Shown here: positions 1 to 12,100 of the stretch, piece by piece
How the letters are laid out: each line of letters starts with the position of its first letter
How positions within the stretch are numbered: the stretch's first letter is position 1
NCBI RefSeq assembly: GCF_000208745.1
Contig: NC_030858.1
Location: forward strand, 6,242,216-6,306,215
Source of the DNA: Theobroma cacao
Lineage: Eukaryota > Streptophyta > Magnoliopsida > Malvales > Malvaceae
Length of the DNA stretch: 64,000 nt
Reading direction: 5' to 3'
Program-made: the position numbers and the translations under genes
The notes under the pieces: generated by a model
Database searches by the model: none
Seen by the model: the letters and a program-made list of their open reading frames with translations, nothing else
Told to the model about the DNA's origin: nothing

Positions 1-483
1 ATGATGTCTGGAGAAGAATAAAATCAACAGAAATAATGGTTGAGCAATTGTTGATAGTAAACATTTTCATGTTGAGTTTGAACTTTTATTCTTGTGATTA
101 ATGGGTCAGTTAGAGGTGCACTTTTCACTTTTTAGTTCTTTCAACATTATAATGTTATGGTGATGTCATGACTCATGACCATACATGCCTGAGCTCGTGG
201 CAACTGAGCACTCCATCTATTTATTTAGCGAGCCTTAAGCTTTGTAGCTTGATGCTTGTGTGTCATTCTTACAGTCTGACCCTCGTTGAGCTCCTGGTTC
301 AGTCACGTGTGAATCATGTTGTCTGACTATGAGATGATTCAAGTTGGAATTTGGGTTGAATTTCAATTCAGTAGATTGACTGTGGAGATAAGCAACAAAA
401 AGTTGTTTCTAAAATTGAGTTACAAGTTTCAACATTCTTGGTTTTATGTTGAAACTCACTGTACTTTATTTCCTGGCTTGTAG
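1..483 (+). other. Intron of the ABCG32-like gene (left part outside window)
   Basis: No coding frame of the ABC transporter continues here. The stretch is T-rich and ends in a usable acceptor (TTGTAG) directly before the first recognisable exon at 484. In PDR transporters the preceding exon encodes the end of the first membrane domain, so that exon must lie to the left of the window. Nothing else is recognisable in these bases. Confidence 0.7.
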
Positions 484-3400
484 AATGCTGGAAACTACAC
501 TAACTTCTCATTGGGTGAAGCACTGTTGAGAGCACGCAGTTATTTTCCAGAGAGCTACTGGTATTGGATTGGTGTTGGTGCTTTGCTTGGATACACAGTT
601 CTATTAAATATCCTGTTCACTTTCTTTCTGGCTAACCTTAAACGTAAGCTATCTTGTTTCTGTTGGAAGTTTGTCAGTTATGAGCTTCCTCTCTTAGCAA
701 AACATTTATAGTACATGGTGTAAATCTAATTAACTTCATTCCTTTATCTTTTGCTCTAGCTCTGGGGAAGCAACAGGCTGTTTTCTCCAAGGAAGAGCTG
801 CAAGAGAGAGATACGAGAAGGAAAGGTGAAAATGTTATTACTGAACTGAGACATTATTTGCAGAATTCAGGCTCACTAAGTGGTAAGTGATAGACATTTT
901 ACATCTTTTAACTTTTTTTAATTTGAGTGTAATGCAGCTAAATATTTAAGTTGTTTATTCAACTGCTGGGCAGGAAAATATTTCAAGCAGAGAGGCATGG
1001 TTCTCCCATTTCAACCACTTTCTATGTCTTTCAGCAATATAAATTACTTTGTTGATATCCCTGTGGTATGTGTATTGACCTATTCTACTATGCTATTTGT
1101 TTTATGGAAATACATTGATCAGTTGAAATTTTATCCGAGTATCTTTTCAGGAATTGAAACAACAAGGTATAACAGAAGACAGATTGCAGTTGTTGGTCAA
1201 TGTTACTGGAGCGTTTAGACCTGGTGTGCTTACAGCTTTGGTTGGTGTCAGCGGTGCTGGTAAAACTACACTCATGGATGTTTTAGCTGGTCGAAAAACT
1301 GGAGGGGTCATAGAAGGAAGCATACAGATATCTGGTTATCCCAAAAAGCAAGAAACTTTCGCTAGAATTTCAGGTTACTGTGAGCAGAGTGATATTCATT
1401 CTCCTTGTTTGACTGTTCTGGAATCACTTCTATTCTCTGCTTGGCTTCGGTTACCATCAGATGTTGACTTGGAGACACAAAGGGTAATAATAAAAGATCT
1501 TTCTTTATGCATTTTTGTTGTTGTACTTGACAGCATGGTGTATCATTATCACTTCTTTATTGTTGGATTTTCAGGCATTTGTTGAGGAGGTGATGGAACT
1601 TGTGGAGCTCACTCCATTAAGTGGAGCATTGATTGGTCTACCAGGAGTTGATGGCTTGTCCACTGAACAAAGAAAAAGGTTAACGATTGCTGTTGAACTA
1701 GTTGCCAACCCTTCTATAGTCTTCATGGATGAGCCTACATCAGGATTGGATGCTAGATCTGCTGCCATTGTAATGCGGACTGTGAGAAATATTGTGAATA
1801 CTGGACGAACAATTGTGTGCACGATCCATCAGCCCAGTATTGATATTTTTGAATCCTTCGATGAGGTATTTTTCTCTTTAAAGTTTTGGTGGAGAGCTGA
1901 TCTGTGTATATGCACACACAAATAGAAATGATCATGAATAGGCAAATATTATTCTGTGTCACATAGGGAAGCCTAGAGGCAAGTTATTGATTTACTTCTG
2001 CATTGTAAAACCATTGTGATCCCTACCTCATTGTGCTTCTGATTTAATATATGATGCAGCTTTTATTTATGAAGCGTGGAGGAGAGCTCATATATGCTGG
2101 TCCACTCGGCCTCAAGTCTTCTGAACTCATAAAGTATTTTGAGGTTGATTCTCGCATGTTTATCTCCTTGAATATGTAATTTATATGGTTTAGTAAACTA
2201 TGAACTTGGCCTCTGGCCCAGAAAAAAGAAAGGAAGTTGGCCTCATTCCTGCTTACTCTGTAATTTTGTTTTCTAGGCAGTTGAAGGAGTGCCTAAGATC
2301 AGACCTGGCTATAATCCTGCTGCTTGGATGCTTGAAGTTACTTCTCCAGCTGAAGAAAATCGTTTGGGCGTGGACTTTGCGGAAATTTATCGAAGATCAA
2401 ATCTATTTCAGTAGGAGCACTTTGGATTTTGAGCTGCTGCTTTTGCTTATACAATTAGTTTTCATTGGGTTCTAAAAATATTTTGAAAAACTTTTTATCT
2501 AATTTCATTGTCTCACTTTGTTTCAGGCACAACAGGGAGCTGGTTGAAAATCTAAGCAAGCCAAGTAGCAATTCGAAAGAATTGAACTTTCCATCCAAGT
2601 ATTCGCAGTCATTTTTTGAACAGTTTTTAACATGTCTTTGGAAGCAAAATCTATCTTATTGGCGAAACCCCCAATACACAGCAGTTAAATTCTTCTACAC
2701 TGTTGTCATTTCGTTGATGCTTGGAACAATATGCTGGAAATTTGGTTCGGAAAGGTTTTCTACTTAGTTTCCTTTTAAATATTATTTAGAATTGATATGG
2801 CATGGTATGTTGAGTTGTTTTGTGCCTATCTTTCTTTATTTGTTTTTTTAATGCTTTTGTTTATATTTCTTACCTATGGATTATATGTTTTTCAGCCCAC
2901 TTACAGACCTACTGCAGTCAGAAATTGTTTAACGCTCCATGTTGTATTAGAAGAATGATCATAGGAAGTAAAGTAGGAATATCAAATAGATCACTTTTTA
3001 ACTGGTTCTGTGGCAATAAGTTTCTTGCAACTTCATGAACTTGTGTTGTATAAATCTCTTCCATCTTTATTTTAAGTGTATTTATCATCTGAGAATGCTA
3101 TTTAGATGGCATCTGCATAGAAGCTTACTGATATGAAGCATATGACTTAGGTTCCACAGGGCTGTGAATAGAAATATATTACTGATAGCTTATGACTTAT
3201 GCATAGAGTGATGCAAGTTGGAGCAAAAAGCAGTCTTCCTTCCAATCAGACAAACAAATCATTATAATTTTATTTAATGCCTTTCTCTTCTTCATTCTCT
3301 TTGGTGCCGTTGATGTCATCTTCCATTTTGGTTTTTGCACTTCTCTATTGATAGAGTCTATATAATTTCAATTTGTTTCGCATACAGGGAGAGCCAGCAA

Positions 3401-4632
3401 GATTTGTTCAATGCCATGGGCTCCATGTATGCTGCAGTCCTCTTCATTGGTATTACAAATGGAACTGCTGTTCAACCTGTTGTTTCTATTGAGAGATTTG
3501 TTTCATATAGAGAAAGAGCCGCAGGAATGTATTCAGGCCTGGCCTTTGCATTTGCTCAGGTCTACCTTTATTTCCAGCATTACACGAGTAGAAACTGTGT
3601 GCCCTTTTAATTTTCCAGAAGATAGCTGATTCACTCTGTTTTCTTTGCAGGTTGCCATTGAGTTCCCTTATGTATTTGCACAATCAGTAATTTACTGTTC
3701 AATTTTCTACTCTCTGGCCTCATTTGAGTGGACTGCTTTGAAATTTATTTGGTACATATTCTTTATGTATTTTACTTTGCTCTATTTCACCTTTTATGGA
3801 ATGATGACGACTGCTGTCACACCAAATCACAATGTGGCTGCTATCATCGCTGCACCGTTTTATATGCTTTGGAACCTTTTCAGCGGCTTCATGATTCCCC
3901 ACAAGGTAATGAAACAGCTGTTTTCTTTACTCTTCATCTTTGCCTAATCTGCTAAGCATCCGCTATTCATGAACACTCATGTGGAATTTGTGAGAGATAT
4001 TGTCTAATAACGACCTATGCAGCATTAGCTGTCTGATAAAAGGTTTCCATAAAATTTTAATGCTCAAACTAGGTTGATTGGAGAGTCGTTAATTATCCGT
4101 TGGGTGTTTTTTTGGTCAAGTTTCACTCTACTGAACTTCTTTTCATTCCTTTTCTTTGCTGTTCTTCGACATACTAGCAGATTTTTAAGCTTCTTCCAAA
4201 CATGTCCCATTGTTGTTTTTCAGCATATTCATCTAGTTCGTATGCACAGAAACAATCCATGCCACTTGGAAAACCTTTCATCTAAGATAGTAAATTAATT
4301 AATCTGCTTCATCTCTTTTCACGTTTCATTTGTAATAACTCGGTTGTCCAATTTTCCAGAGAATCCCTATTTGGTGGAGATGGTATTACTGGGCAAATCC
4401 CATAGCCTGGAGTTTGTATGGCCTCTTAATTTCACAGTACGCTGATGATAATAGGATGGTTAAACTATCGGATGGAGTTCACTCGATGGCTACACGACAA
4501 ATACTCCAGGAAGTATTCGGGTACAGGCATGATTTCCTGGGCATAGCTGCTATTATGGTGACCTTTTTTGTTATATTTTTCGCTTTGATTTTCGCTTTTG
4601 CGATAAAAGCCTTCAACTTCCAGAGGAGATGA
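484..4632 (+). CDS. ABCG32: PDR-type ABCG transporter, C-terminal half (ABCG32/PEC1-like), 5' truncated by window
   Basis: Full-size ABCG (pleiotropic drug resistance) transporter. The family's ABCG32/PEC1 exports cutin precursors across the plasma membrane of epidermal cells. Eleven exons are visible: 484-643, 760-882, 974-1065, 1151-1483, 1575-1865, 2060-2143, 2277-2410, 2527-2754, 3388-3559, 3651-3905 and 4360-4632. All phases close, giving 714 residues. In order they encode the end of membrane domain 1 and a linker, nucleotide-binding domain 2, then membrane domain 2. NBD2 carries Walker [10 protein letters not shown], signature [10 protein letters not shown], Walker [12 protein letters not shown] and H-loop IHQPS, all canonical. 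The C-terminus ends in the family-typical AFNFQRR. The ABCG32 assignment rests on the last exon ([10 protein letters not shown] and [10 protein letters not shown]), as remembered; another member of that clade is possible. NBD1 and the promoter are outside the window. Confidence 0.9.
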
Positions 4633-5529
4633 CAAGGTTGATCTGTATACCAATAAACCCCGTCTGAACTATGCAGAAAGCAGTTGTCTTGTGCATTCCC
4701 AATTATGTCAGTTTTCTCATAAACATATAGAAGCAGATAAATCTGTATAGGAACATTATATAATATACATATATATATATATATATGATGGATAGTGAAA
4801 TTTTTTATTTTTGTTCAAGTACAGAACAATAATAATAGCTATATTTTTCAGCACCGTTATATTCATATATCGATACTTTACTTGATTATTTGTAAATTTT
4901 TGCATTTTAGCTTACTAGATTTCTTTTTCTTTTTTTTTTAAATAAAATTTACTTTTTCTCTAGGTATTTTAAATCTATTATTCCATAAAGATTTAATAAT
5001 TTCATACTTTTAATGTTATTATAAAAGTATATTGAGTGGCAGAAGCGAACGTACGCCAAGCTCCCATTTGCGTTTATACCTATATGTAGGTGCTGAGAAA
5101 AAAATTATAATTATGTTGATACATGTTATGTTATTTACATTAACTAGTATATGTTGTCACACGTATTGCACATAAATATTTATTTTTTATTTGAGTTTCA
5201 ATAATAATTATATATAACTATAAATAGTTTTAAAACATAAAATTTAAAATATAAATAATTGAAAATTTATAAATTATATAAGACTATTAGAGTAAAGAAT
5301 GTTAGATTCTCAAATTTTGTGTGTAATTTTCCTTTCAATTGAGTAAATATTTAATTAATAGTTAACAAAAAAAAAATGTCATAGTAGAAGTAATTCAATT
5401 TTTTACAACTTTTTTACATCTGAAACAATTTTAGTTAAAAATCATAATTTAGATATCTATTAATAATTTAGATGTCAATGTTCCAAATACTAATTCAAGT
5501 GAAGAATGAATTTTTGAGAATGTAAAAAA
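4633..5529. other. AT-rich intergenic stretch
   Basis: This is the 3' flank of the ABCG32-like gene. A short AT microsatellite lies near 4762-4786, and several A- or T-rich runs follow. The transporter's 3' UTR and polyadenylation site must fall in the first few hundred bases, but no single signal stands out. No gene is seen. Confidence 0.6.
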
Positions 5530-7023
5530 GATTTTCATGGGGGTTGAGGAGGGAAAAAAGAAAATTCATTATGGACGGTGGGATCAAATGTGCAACTACA
5601 AAGCGTATGAAGGAATTAGTATGATAGACTTGGAGGTGAAATATTGTGCCCTTCTCAACAAGTGGTTATGGAGGTACGGGAGAGAGAAAGATAGTTTATG
5701 GAGAGAGATGCCAGTTGAAAAAACTAGAAGTGACCTTTCGAAACTCTTTCCAAACACGAGTGTTAATAGGAGAATGTCAACTTTGTGAAAAAAATTGTTA
5801 ATCCCCTTCCCCCTACTAACAAGTATTTTTTTTGCAGGTTTAGTCTAACTTCAGTTTCATTATAGCAATGCTAAGAATTTGCGGTTTTGGCTGGATGAAT
5901 GGATAGAAGGAGTCACCCTTGCTCGTACTTTCCCTAGGATGTTTGCTTTAGCTATGAATAAGAATGGCAAGATTGTTAAATTTGGGAGCTAGATGGAAGG
6001 GAGATATTGGGTGTGGAAAGTGGAGACTAGAAGACAATTGCTTGATTGGGAGGTTGAACATGGAAGCATCTTCAAGTTACGCTCTAGGAATAGCAGCTAA
6101 GCAGGGGTTTCAGAGATGAGATTATTTGGAAAAGGAAGCTTAGTGGAAACTATGCGTCAAATTCTTTCTATAAGTATGCTCTATCCTTTTTTGACAACGC
6201 TAATGGGATTTGGAAACTTGTGTGGGCAAAACTAGCTCTATTGAGAGTGGAGGTATTTGTTTGATAAATGTTTTTGGGTAAAATAGGGGTGAAAGAAGAG
6301 TTAGTTAAAAGAGAGGTTCAACTGAATAGTTCATTGTTATGTGTTTTGTGCAATTTGGGTCAAGAAACTTGTAATCACTTTTTTGTTGAATGTATGGACA
6401 TTTGGAAAATATGGTCAGGTTGGTGTAAGAGTTGGGGTGTTACTTGGACCTTTTTAGAAACTGTTAAGAGTTGTTTTTAAAGCATAAAATGGGTACCAAT
6501 TGGGGCTTTTGATAAAAGAATGTGAAAGATGACCTACTTTTCTATAGTGTGGTCTATTTAGAAATCTAGAAATGAATGCATCTTTAGTGGAAAAGAATGG
6601 GATGCTGGACAATGTTTGGAACTGGTTATGGTTAAGGTGGTGGCAGCTTGGGTCAATGCCAAATGGCCAAGGGATTATCTGTCAAAGTTAGATATTTACA
6701 AACAACTTCCGATCCAAAGTTTGCAAAGAAAATCAACGCAAGGGAAGAAAGGAATTAAGTGGGAGAAACTGAAGCTTGGCTAAATGAAATTCAATGTGGA
6801 TGGAGCAGCGAGAAAAAGTCAAGAACCAGTAGGAATTGGGGGTATTTTCAGAGATTATAATGGTGAGGTGAAAGCTATATTCTTTAAGTCAATAAAAATG
6901 CCAAACTCTAAACTTACGAAGATCTTAGTTGTGAGGGAAGCGTTTTTGATCTTTTCTGCTTTTAGGTGGAAGAATGATAGTTCACTTTGCATGGAAAGCA
7001 ACTCTAAGATTTGCACATTTGAG
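5530..7023 (+). pseudogene. Decayed LINE (non-LTR retrotransposon) 3' portion
   Basis: Broken fragments in the order expected for the C-terminal part of a plant LINE ORF2. At 5537-5720 is a reverse-transcriptase tail (KIHYGRWDQMCNYK, then LLNKWLWRYGREKDSLWREM). At about 5878-5992 is the region before the zinc-binding domain (RFWLDEWIEG). At about 6150-6480 is a zf-RVT-like segment with LCVLCNLGQETCNHFF. At 6784-7020 is an RNase H-like start (KFNVDGAARKSQEPVGIGG, then GIFRDYNGEV). Stop codons and frame changes separate these pieces, so the copy is dead. The 5' half (endonuclease and most of the reverse transcriptase) is missing, consistent with 5' truncation during integration or later loss. 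No clear poly(A) tail or target-site duplication was found. Confidence 0.8.
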
Positions 7024-8290
7024 TAAAGAAAATTTTTTTCCCAAACATCTGGTACATTTGACCTTAAGATTGCAAAGAACAAACAGTGATATTGACATAC
7101 AAAGGATACCTTTTCGATAAAAAACTTAGAGAATTTTTTTAACTTTAAATCATCTCTGATTTCGTTACTTTAAATATCTTCACAAACTTCATGACATGTT
7201 CTCAAGTATCACTCATTTTGTCATTAATTATTTTGTATTATATTAAAGATTGTAGTATCTTAGTAAAAATAATTATAGTGATATGATCCCTATGAAATAA
7301 TTGAGACAAAATAATTAACAATACTTTGTTAGAAAAACGAATAGCAAATAAAGGGTAAAATACCGTCAGTCCTTTAGGGTTTTACTCTAATTCATTTCAA
7401 ATCTATTAACATTCAAAATAGATATTCCACTTCAAAATAATGTGTTTTGTAAGACACATAAATCTTGTCATTACTTCACTATTTGAATTTCCATTAACTT
7501 AATGACATGCTATGAATTTTATACTCATTTTATTTATCTGTCTTGAAAGGAGAAACAACAAAATTTGTTTTAGGAGATGTCCATCGAGAAAATATTGAAT
7601 CTTTTCTTTTGATTTGAAAGAAGATAATTGAGTATTAGTTGTTTACCTAATAATACTTGTAAATGAATCATCGTTCCTTGCTCGTGGGGAGAGAAGTTCC
7701 TTGATTCTTGATCTAATTAAGATAATTAGTCAATCTAAGCTTGCAACTTTGCTGCATTTCAACAACGTTTTTACAGTAAGCGGACTTGAGAGGGGGATGG
7801 ACGGACAGAAATCTGTTGTTTCTTTGCAACCAAAAATGCTGACCTTTTAATCCTACTTCCAAACGTAAAAACATAAAAATCAGAAAGACAGAACAAGAAA
7901 AAGGAAAAACAGTCGAAACCAGCTGTTTTATTGCTGTGTTTACATTTGTCTCCATTCCAAATAAATAAAAAGAATGAACAAATTTTTGAGAAATAGGGAG
8001 ATAACAGGGGAAAGACAAACGAGGCGTTGCTCATTTTTAAGAAGCCCATTAATTACTTGAATAATCTCATTATGTAATTACCAAATGGGGAGTTCATAGA
8101 GGGCAGCCATTGTTTTTGGTGGCCCTGAAAAAGGAAATGACAAAACAAATCCATAGCCAACATTTGCTCCCTACAGTTGTTGAGCTTGCACTGACAGAGC
8201 CAAATATCAACTTACCATACAGACAAAATTCAAGAAAGTCCAACAGTCAAACAAGACCCTTTCCCTGTCTCTGTCGTCTACCCCTGCTCA
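7024..8290. other. Intergenic region upstream of the GA 3-oxidase gene
   Basis: AT-rich non-coding DNA between the LINE remnant and the gibberellin oxidase gene, presumably including that gene's promoter. Short reading frames on both strands (for example 7713-8049 on the minus strand) show no recognisable domain and are not called. Confidence 0.55.
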
Positions 8291-8306
8291 GTATATATAT
8301 ATATAT
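8291..8306 (+). promoter_or_regulatory. TATA-box region of the GA 3-oxidase gene
   Basis: An alternating TATATATATATATAT run lies about 72-87 bases before the ATG at 8378, a normal distance for a plant TATA box with a short leader. No other TATA-like element lies between it and the start codon. Confidence 0.5.
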
Positions 8307-8377
8307 GTATGCTGTATGCATATGGCCACTAACATACAAAGCTCCTCACTGCACCAACAAAATTCTCCTGATTTGCA

Positions 8378-11190
8378 ATGAATCCGACCATGAACTCAAT
8401 CTCATCAGAAACCTTCAAAACCACCCCTTCCCATCCCGAGCATACCATTCCGTTAGACTTCACCAATGTCCCTAAACTGCCAGACTCCCATGCATGGACC
8501 TTGCCTCGCCAGCCGATTGACCCATTTACCCAGGAACCTTTGCCCATCATTGACCTTGCCAAACCGGATGTGTCCAAGCTCGTGAGGCATGCCTGTGAGG
8601 AGTGGGGAGCGTTTCAGATCACCAACCATGGCATTCCCATTTGTCTCCTTAATGAAATCGAGTACCAAACCCGGCGGCTGTTCTCGCTGCCCGCAGAAAG
8701 CAAGCTCCTCGCTGTCCGGTCACCGGAGGGTTTCACCGGGTATGGACTGGCCCGCATATCCCCCTTCTTCTCCAAGCTGATGTGGTCCGAGGGTTTCTCC
8801 ATTATAGGGTCCCCTGTGGAACATGCTAGCCAACTTTGGCCAGAAGATCATGCCAAATTCTGGTACGTGCATTTATAGCAAAAGTTATTGTCCATAATAT
8901 TTTTAAGACAAGACTTAAATGAAAGTGATTGCTTTGTTAAAATTTTTATTAAAATATCAAATCAAAATCAAGTCGATTTATTGTTACGATTCAAGTTTAA
9001 TGAGTATATATGCGAATAACGCCTACAAACAAAAATGGCTTGTATTGAATTTCGTCAGTATCTAAGGAGACATGGAATTTTCGTGTAAACAACGTGGGGA
9101 GTTGTGAGTTGTGTGTAGCAGTATGATAAGCTAGGCAGATAACTTATCGTATAGAGAGAGAGAAAGCACTGTGCATGCGACAATAACAACGTTCATGCAT
9201 TACACATTCCTTTCACGTAGCCACTTGCTCGTGTATGTCAAAGCTCACCTAGGGATCCATTTTTCACTTCCGATTTGTTATACATACGAAAAGATCAATT
9301 AGTTAATTAGGATGCAGAGAGACTTAGATGAATCTCAAGCATAAGGAAGAAATCAAGGATATAATAGCAGTCCAAACCAGCATAGATTCTATACATATAT
9401 ATCTCTTAATCTATTGCTGTATTCATGATTATATTTATATATTTTCCATTTTTATCTTCATATACTAAATATATTGGTATATATATAAACACATATTTAG
9501 TATAATATCAAAATCATTGAGAAACCTCTAATATCATAACAAATTTTAAAAGATAAGTTATAAAATACTGATCTGTCTTAATTGATTTTTTTACATATTA
9601 TATTTACCGTATATTTTATATATAAATATACAAAAATATAAATAAAAAAAATATTATTACAATCGTATAATATAACGTTAAATTAAGAGATATAAAATCT
9701 GTGCTAGTTGACTTTGTCTTGGACTGATATGTTGAGGAAATTACAACCCTAATTCTTTCTTATGCTTGCCATTCATCTAATCCTTCTACATTAAGGGAAA
9801 CTACAACTCACTTATTTCAGGTAATTTAATCATGTGCATGCATATACAGATATATATTGAGATATTACGTACTACAAATATATACAAGAGCAATGCTAAT
9901 TAATTAATTTGTCCAATATTTATTGTCTCATATTATGTTTGAGTATAGACAATGACATATAATTTGTTCTGTGGCTATACCCCAACCATGTTGAACAGTA
10001 AATGTCGCCTACTTCAGTATTTCTCTTATTATATTCTTCCACTTGCAAATGGTTGGCGAAGAATCCGAGTTCTGACACCATCTAATCCTTAGATTGTGTA
10101 AATCTTTGAAGGACCTGAACCTTCTCTGAATATGTCCTTCATCATTAGCTCTCTGCTTCACTCTAAGCCGTCTTCTCTCTTAAGTTCTCTGCACACCCCG
10201 ATACACAAAAGTTCAATCAACAATCATGGACCAAGAGAATTTCAGCACAATCAATCCAAAATAGTGGGACACTTAGACACCTGAACAGAATAATGCCAAG
10301 AGAATTGCCTGTAGAGTTTTGGATATGACTCGTGAAATAATCCCTTGTCATCAAAATCAAAATTGCCTTGGGGACAATTTGACAAAACCAACAAGTTCTT
10401 TATTTTCTTTTTCATTTGTTCTGTACACTTTGTTTATAATGAATTACTTGTGAGAGTGTTTGTATGTCACTGGATGATTCTTGTTTTATTAGTTTGAACA
10501 ATTTGTCTTTATTCTTTTCATTTCAATGTGTAAAACTCTTTTTTTTTTGTCTGTTTTCAGATAGATTATATATGGCATAATTTGTTCGTTATTCTTATTG
10601 CATGCAGCGAGGTAATGGAACAATTCCAGGAGGAGATGAAAGCATTAAGCGAGAAAATGGTGGCAATAATGCTTAGCTCATTAGGTTTGACCCATGAAGA
10701 AGATGTGAAATGGTTCGAGCCCATGAAGGAGGGGTGTGACCAATCCACATGCGTGCTTCAACTGAACTCGTATCCAGTGTGCCCAGACCCAGGCCGAGCC
10801 ATGGGCTTAGCCCCTCATACAGACTCATCTGTGCTCACCTTGCTATACCAAGGCAATATTAGTGGCCTACAGGTCCAAAGAGATGATGCTGCAGGGTGGA
10901 TGCCTGTGGAGCCAGTCGAGGGCGCCTTGGTGGTCAATGTTGGTGATTTGATGCACATTGTCTCCAATGGCAGGTTCAAGTCCGTGTTGCATCGTGCATT
11001 GGTGAACAACGAGCACCACCGCGTGTCGACGGCCTACTTCTACGGGCCACCAAGGGATGCCAAGGTCTCACCGTTGAGGAAGTTGATTGACCGTGATCAT
11101 CCCCCGCTGTACCGCCCGGTCACATGGAAGGATTATCTTGAGGCCAAGTCAAAACATTTTAGCAAGGCACTTGAGTCGATTCGCCTTTGA
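8378..11190 (+). CDS. GA3ox: Gibberellin 3-beta-dioxygenase (GA 3-oxidase)
   Basis: 2-oxoglutarate/Fe(II) dioxygenase that makes bioactive gibberellins (GA9 to GA4, GA20 to GA1) by 3-beta hydroxylation, the last activation step. Two exons, 8378-8862 and 10608-11190, join in phase (TG|C gives Cys162) to a 355-residue protein, the usual GA3ox length. The N-terminal half shows ITNHGIP and the family-typical stretch GYGLARISPFFSKLMWSEGF. The iron ligands are His232 and Asp234 (in HTDS) and His290. The 2-oxoglutarate-binding pair is Arg300 and Ser302 (HRVST). LQLNSYPVCPDP and MGLAPHTDSS also fit GA3ox rather than GA20ox or GA2ox. The ATG at 8378 is preferred because it follows the TATA run and leaves no upstream in-frame ATG. 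The intron of 1745 bases is long for this gene family. Confidence 0.93.
8863..10607 (+). other. Long intron of the GA 3-oxidase gene
   Basis: The borders are GTACGT at the donor and TGCAG at the acceptor. The interior is AT-rich with TATATA runs (9400-9660) and a somewhat more mixed segment at about 9980-10400. No transposon protein, tRNA or conserved gene is recognised. A non-autonomous insertion is possible, but I could not define terminal repeats. Confidence 0.7.
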
Positions 11191-12100
11191 AATATTTACA
11201 GTTTAGCAGTAATCGTAAGACGGTCACAGGAAATAAATTGTCATCCTATAATATTTATGTGGTGAAATGTTTGATTGGATAAGGATGAATGGAACCGTTG
11301 GATTAAGGGTTGCTGATCAAGGTACATTAATTTGGTTCAAATGATTTCTTTGGTTCGAGATCACCATTTCTCTCTTTCGATCCACAGAAAAGGAAATCTG
11401 AAAAATTGTTTGATTTCCTTTAGGGAACCAAACTTCTTAGGTATGACAAAGTGACAGAGACATGTTAAGGTGCTCGAAAATCATCTGATTAATTATAAAT
11501 AAATAAACATTAAATTATTTCCATTCATGTCATTGTCTTGTGTGGATGGTAGGATAAAAATATTGAAAGAAAAGCATAAAATTACTCATTTGTTTAGATT
11601 GTACAAAAGCAGAAGCAACTAATAATATCACTGAAATGATTTAACAACTTTTGTCATATCTGATTTAGCCTATTTTGGTGGAGGATATATTATCACAAAC
11701 AAAAGACTAAATAAAATCTGTTTTCACTCTTCCTTTCCAAGATAGAACAACTTTTTTTAATTATTTATAAAGGCCAAACAATATCTCTTGATATAAAATC
11801 TTCTAACGTAGATCTGGATATAGAGTATAGAGAAAGGGCTTGCATTGAGGCTGCTGGTGCTGGATTCACTATGTTTGTTTTTGATTGACCCACAACGTTA
11901 GCCTTGACAAAAGACTTAACCAAGAGCGGGTTAGGAGGATGATAACTTGGTGGACAAAATCTAAAACCCCTTTTCCTGCTTTAAAATATTCACATGAACC
12001 AGTACAAAAGAACTGTCAGAAAAACCTTGTCATAATGGATCTACATATAGTGAAAAACCTATACCGTTTGACAGTAAAGTCAACAAAACCAGAAAGTCGA
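11191..12100. other. Convergent intergenic region between GA3ox and LEUNIG genes
   Basis: About 0.9 kb lies between two convergent stop codons, so it holds the 3' UTRs and polyadenylation sites of both genes. AT-rich, no gene seen. Confidence 0.6.

Noticed and set aside
2820..3038. Frame inside the 2755-3387 intron of the ABCG32-like gene
   Set aside because: The flanking exons join in phase without it and the peptide does not resemble any PDR segment.
8110..8475. 121-codon plus-strand frame overlapping the GA3ox start
   Set aside because: It spans the TATA region and runs into exon 1 in a different frame. The GA3ox reading frame from 8378 is unmistakable.
9121..9156. Short inverted repeat (ATGATAAG / CTTATCGT) in the GA3ox intron
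   Set aside because: The arms are short and imperfect, with no target duplication. Not enough for a MITE call.
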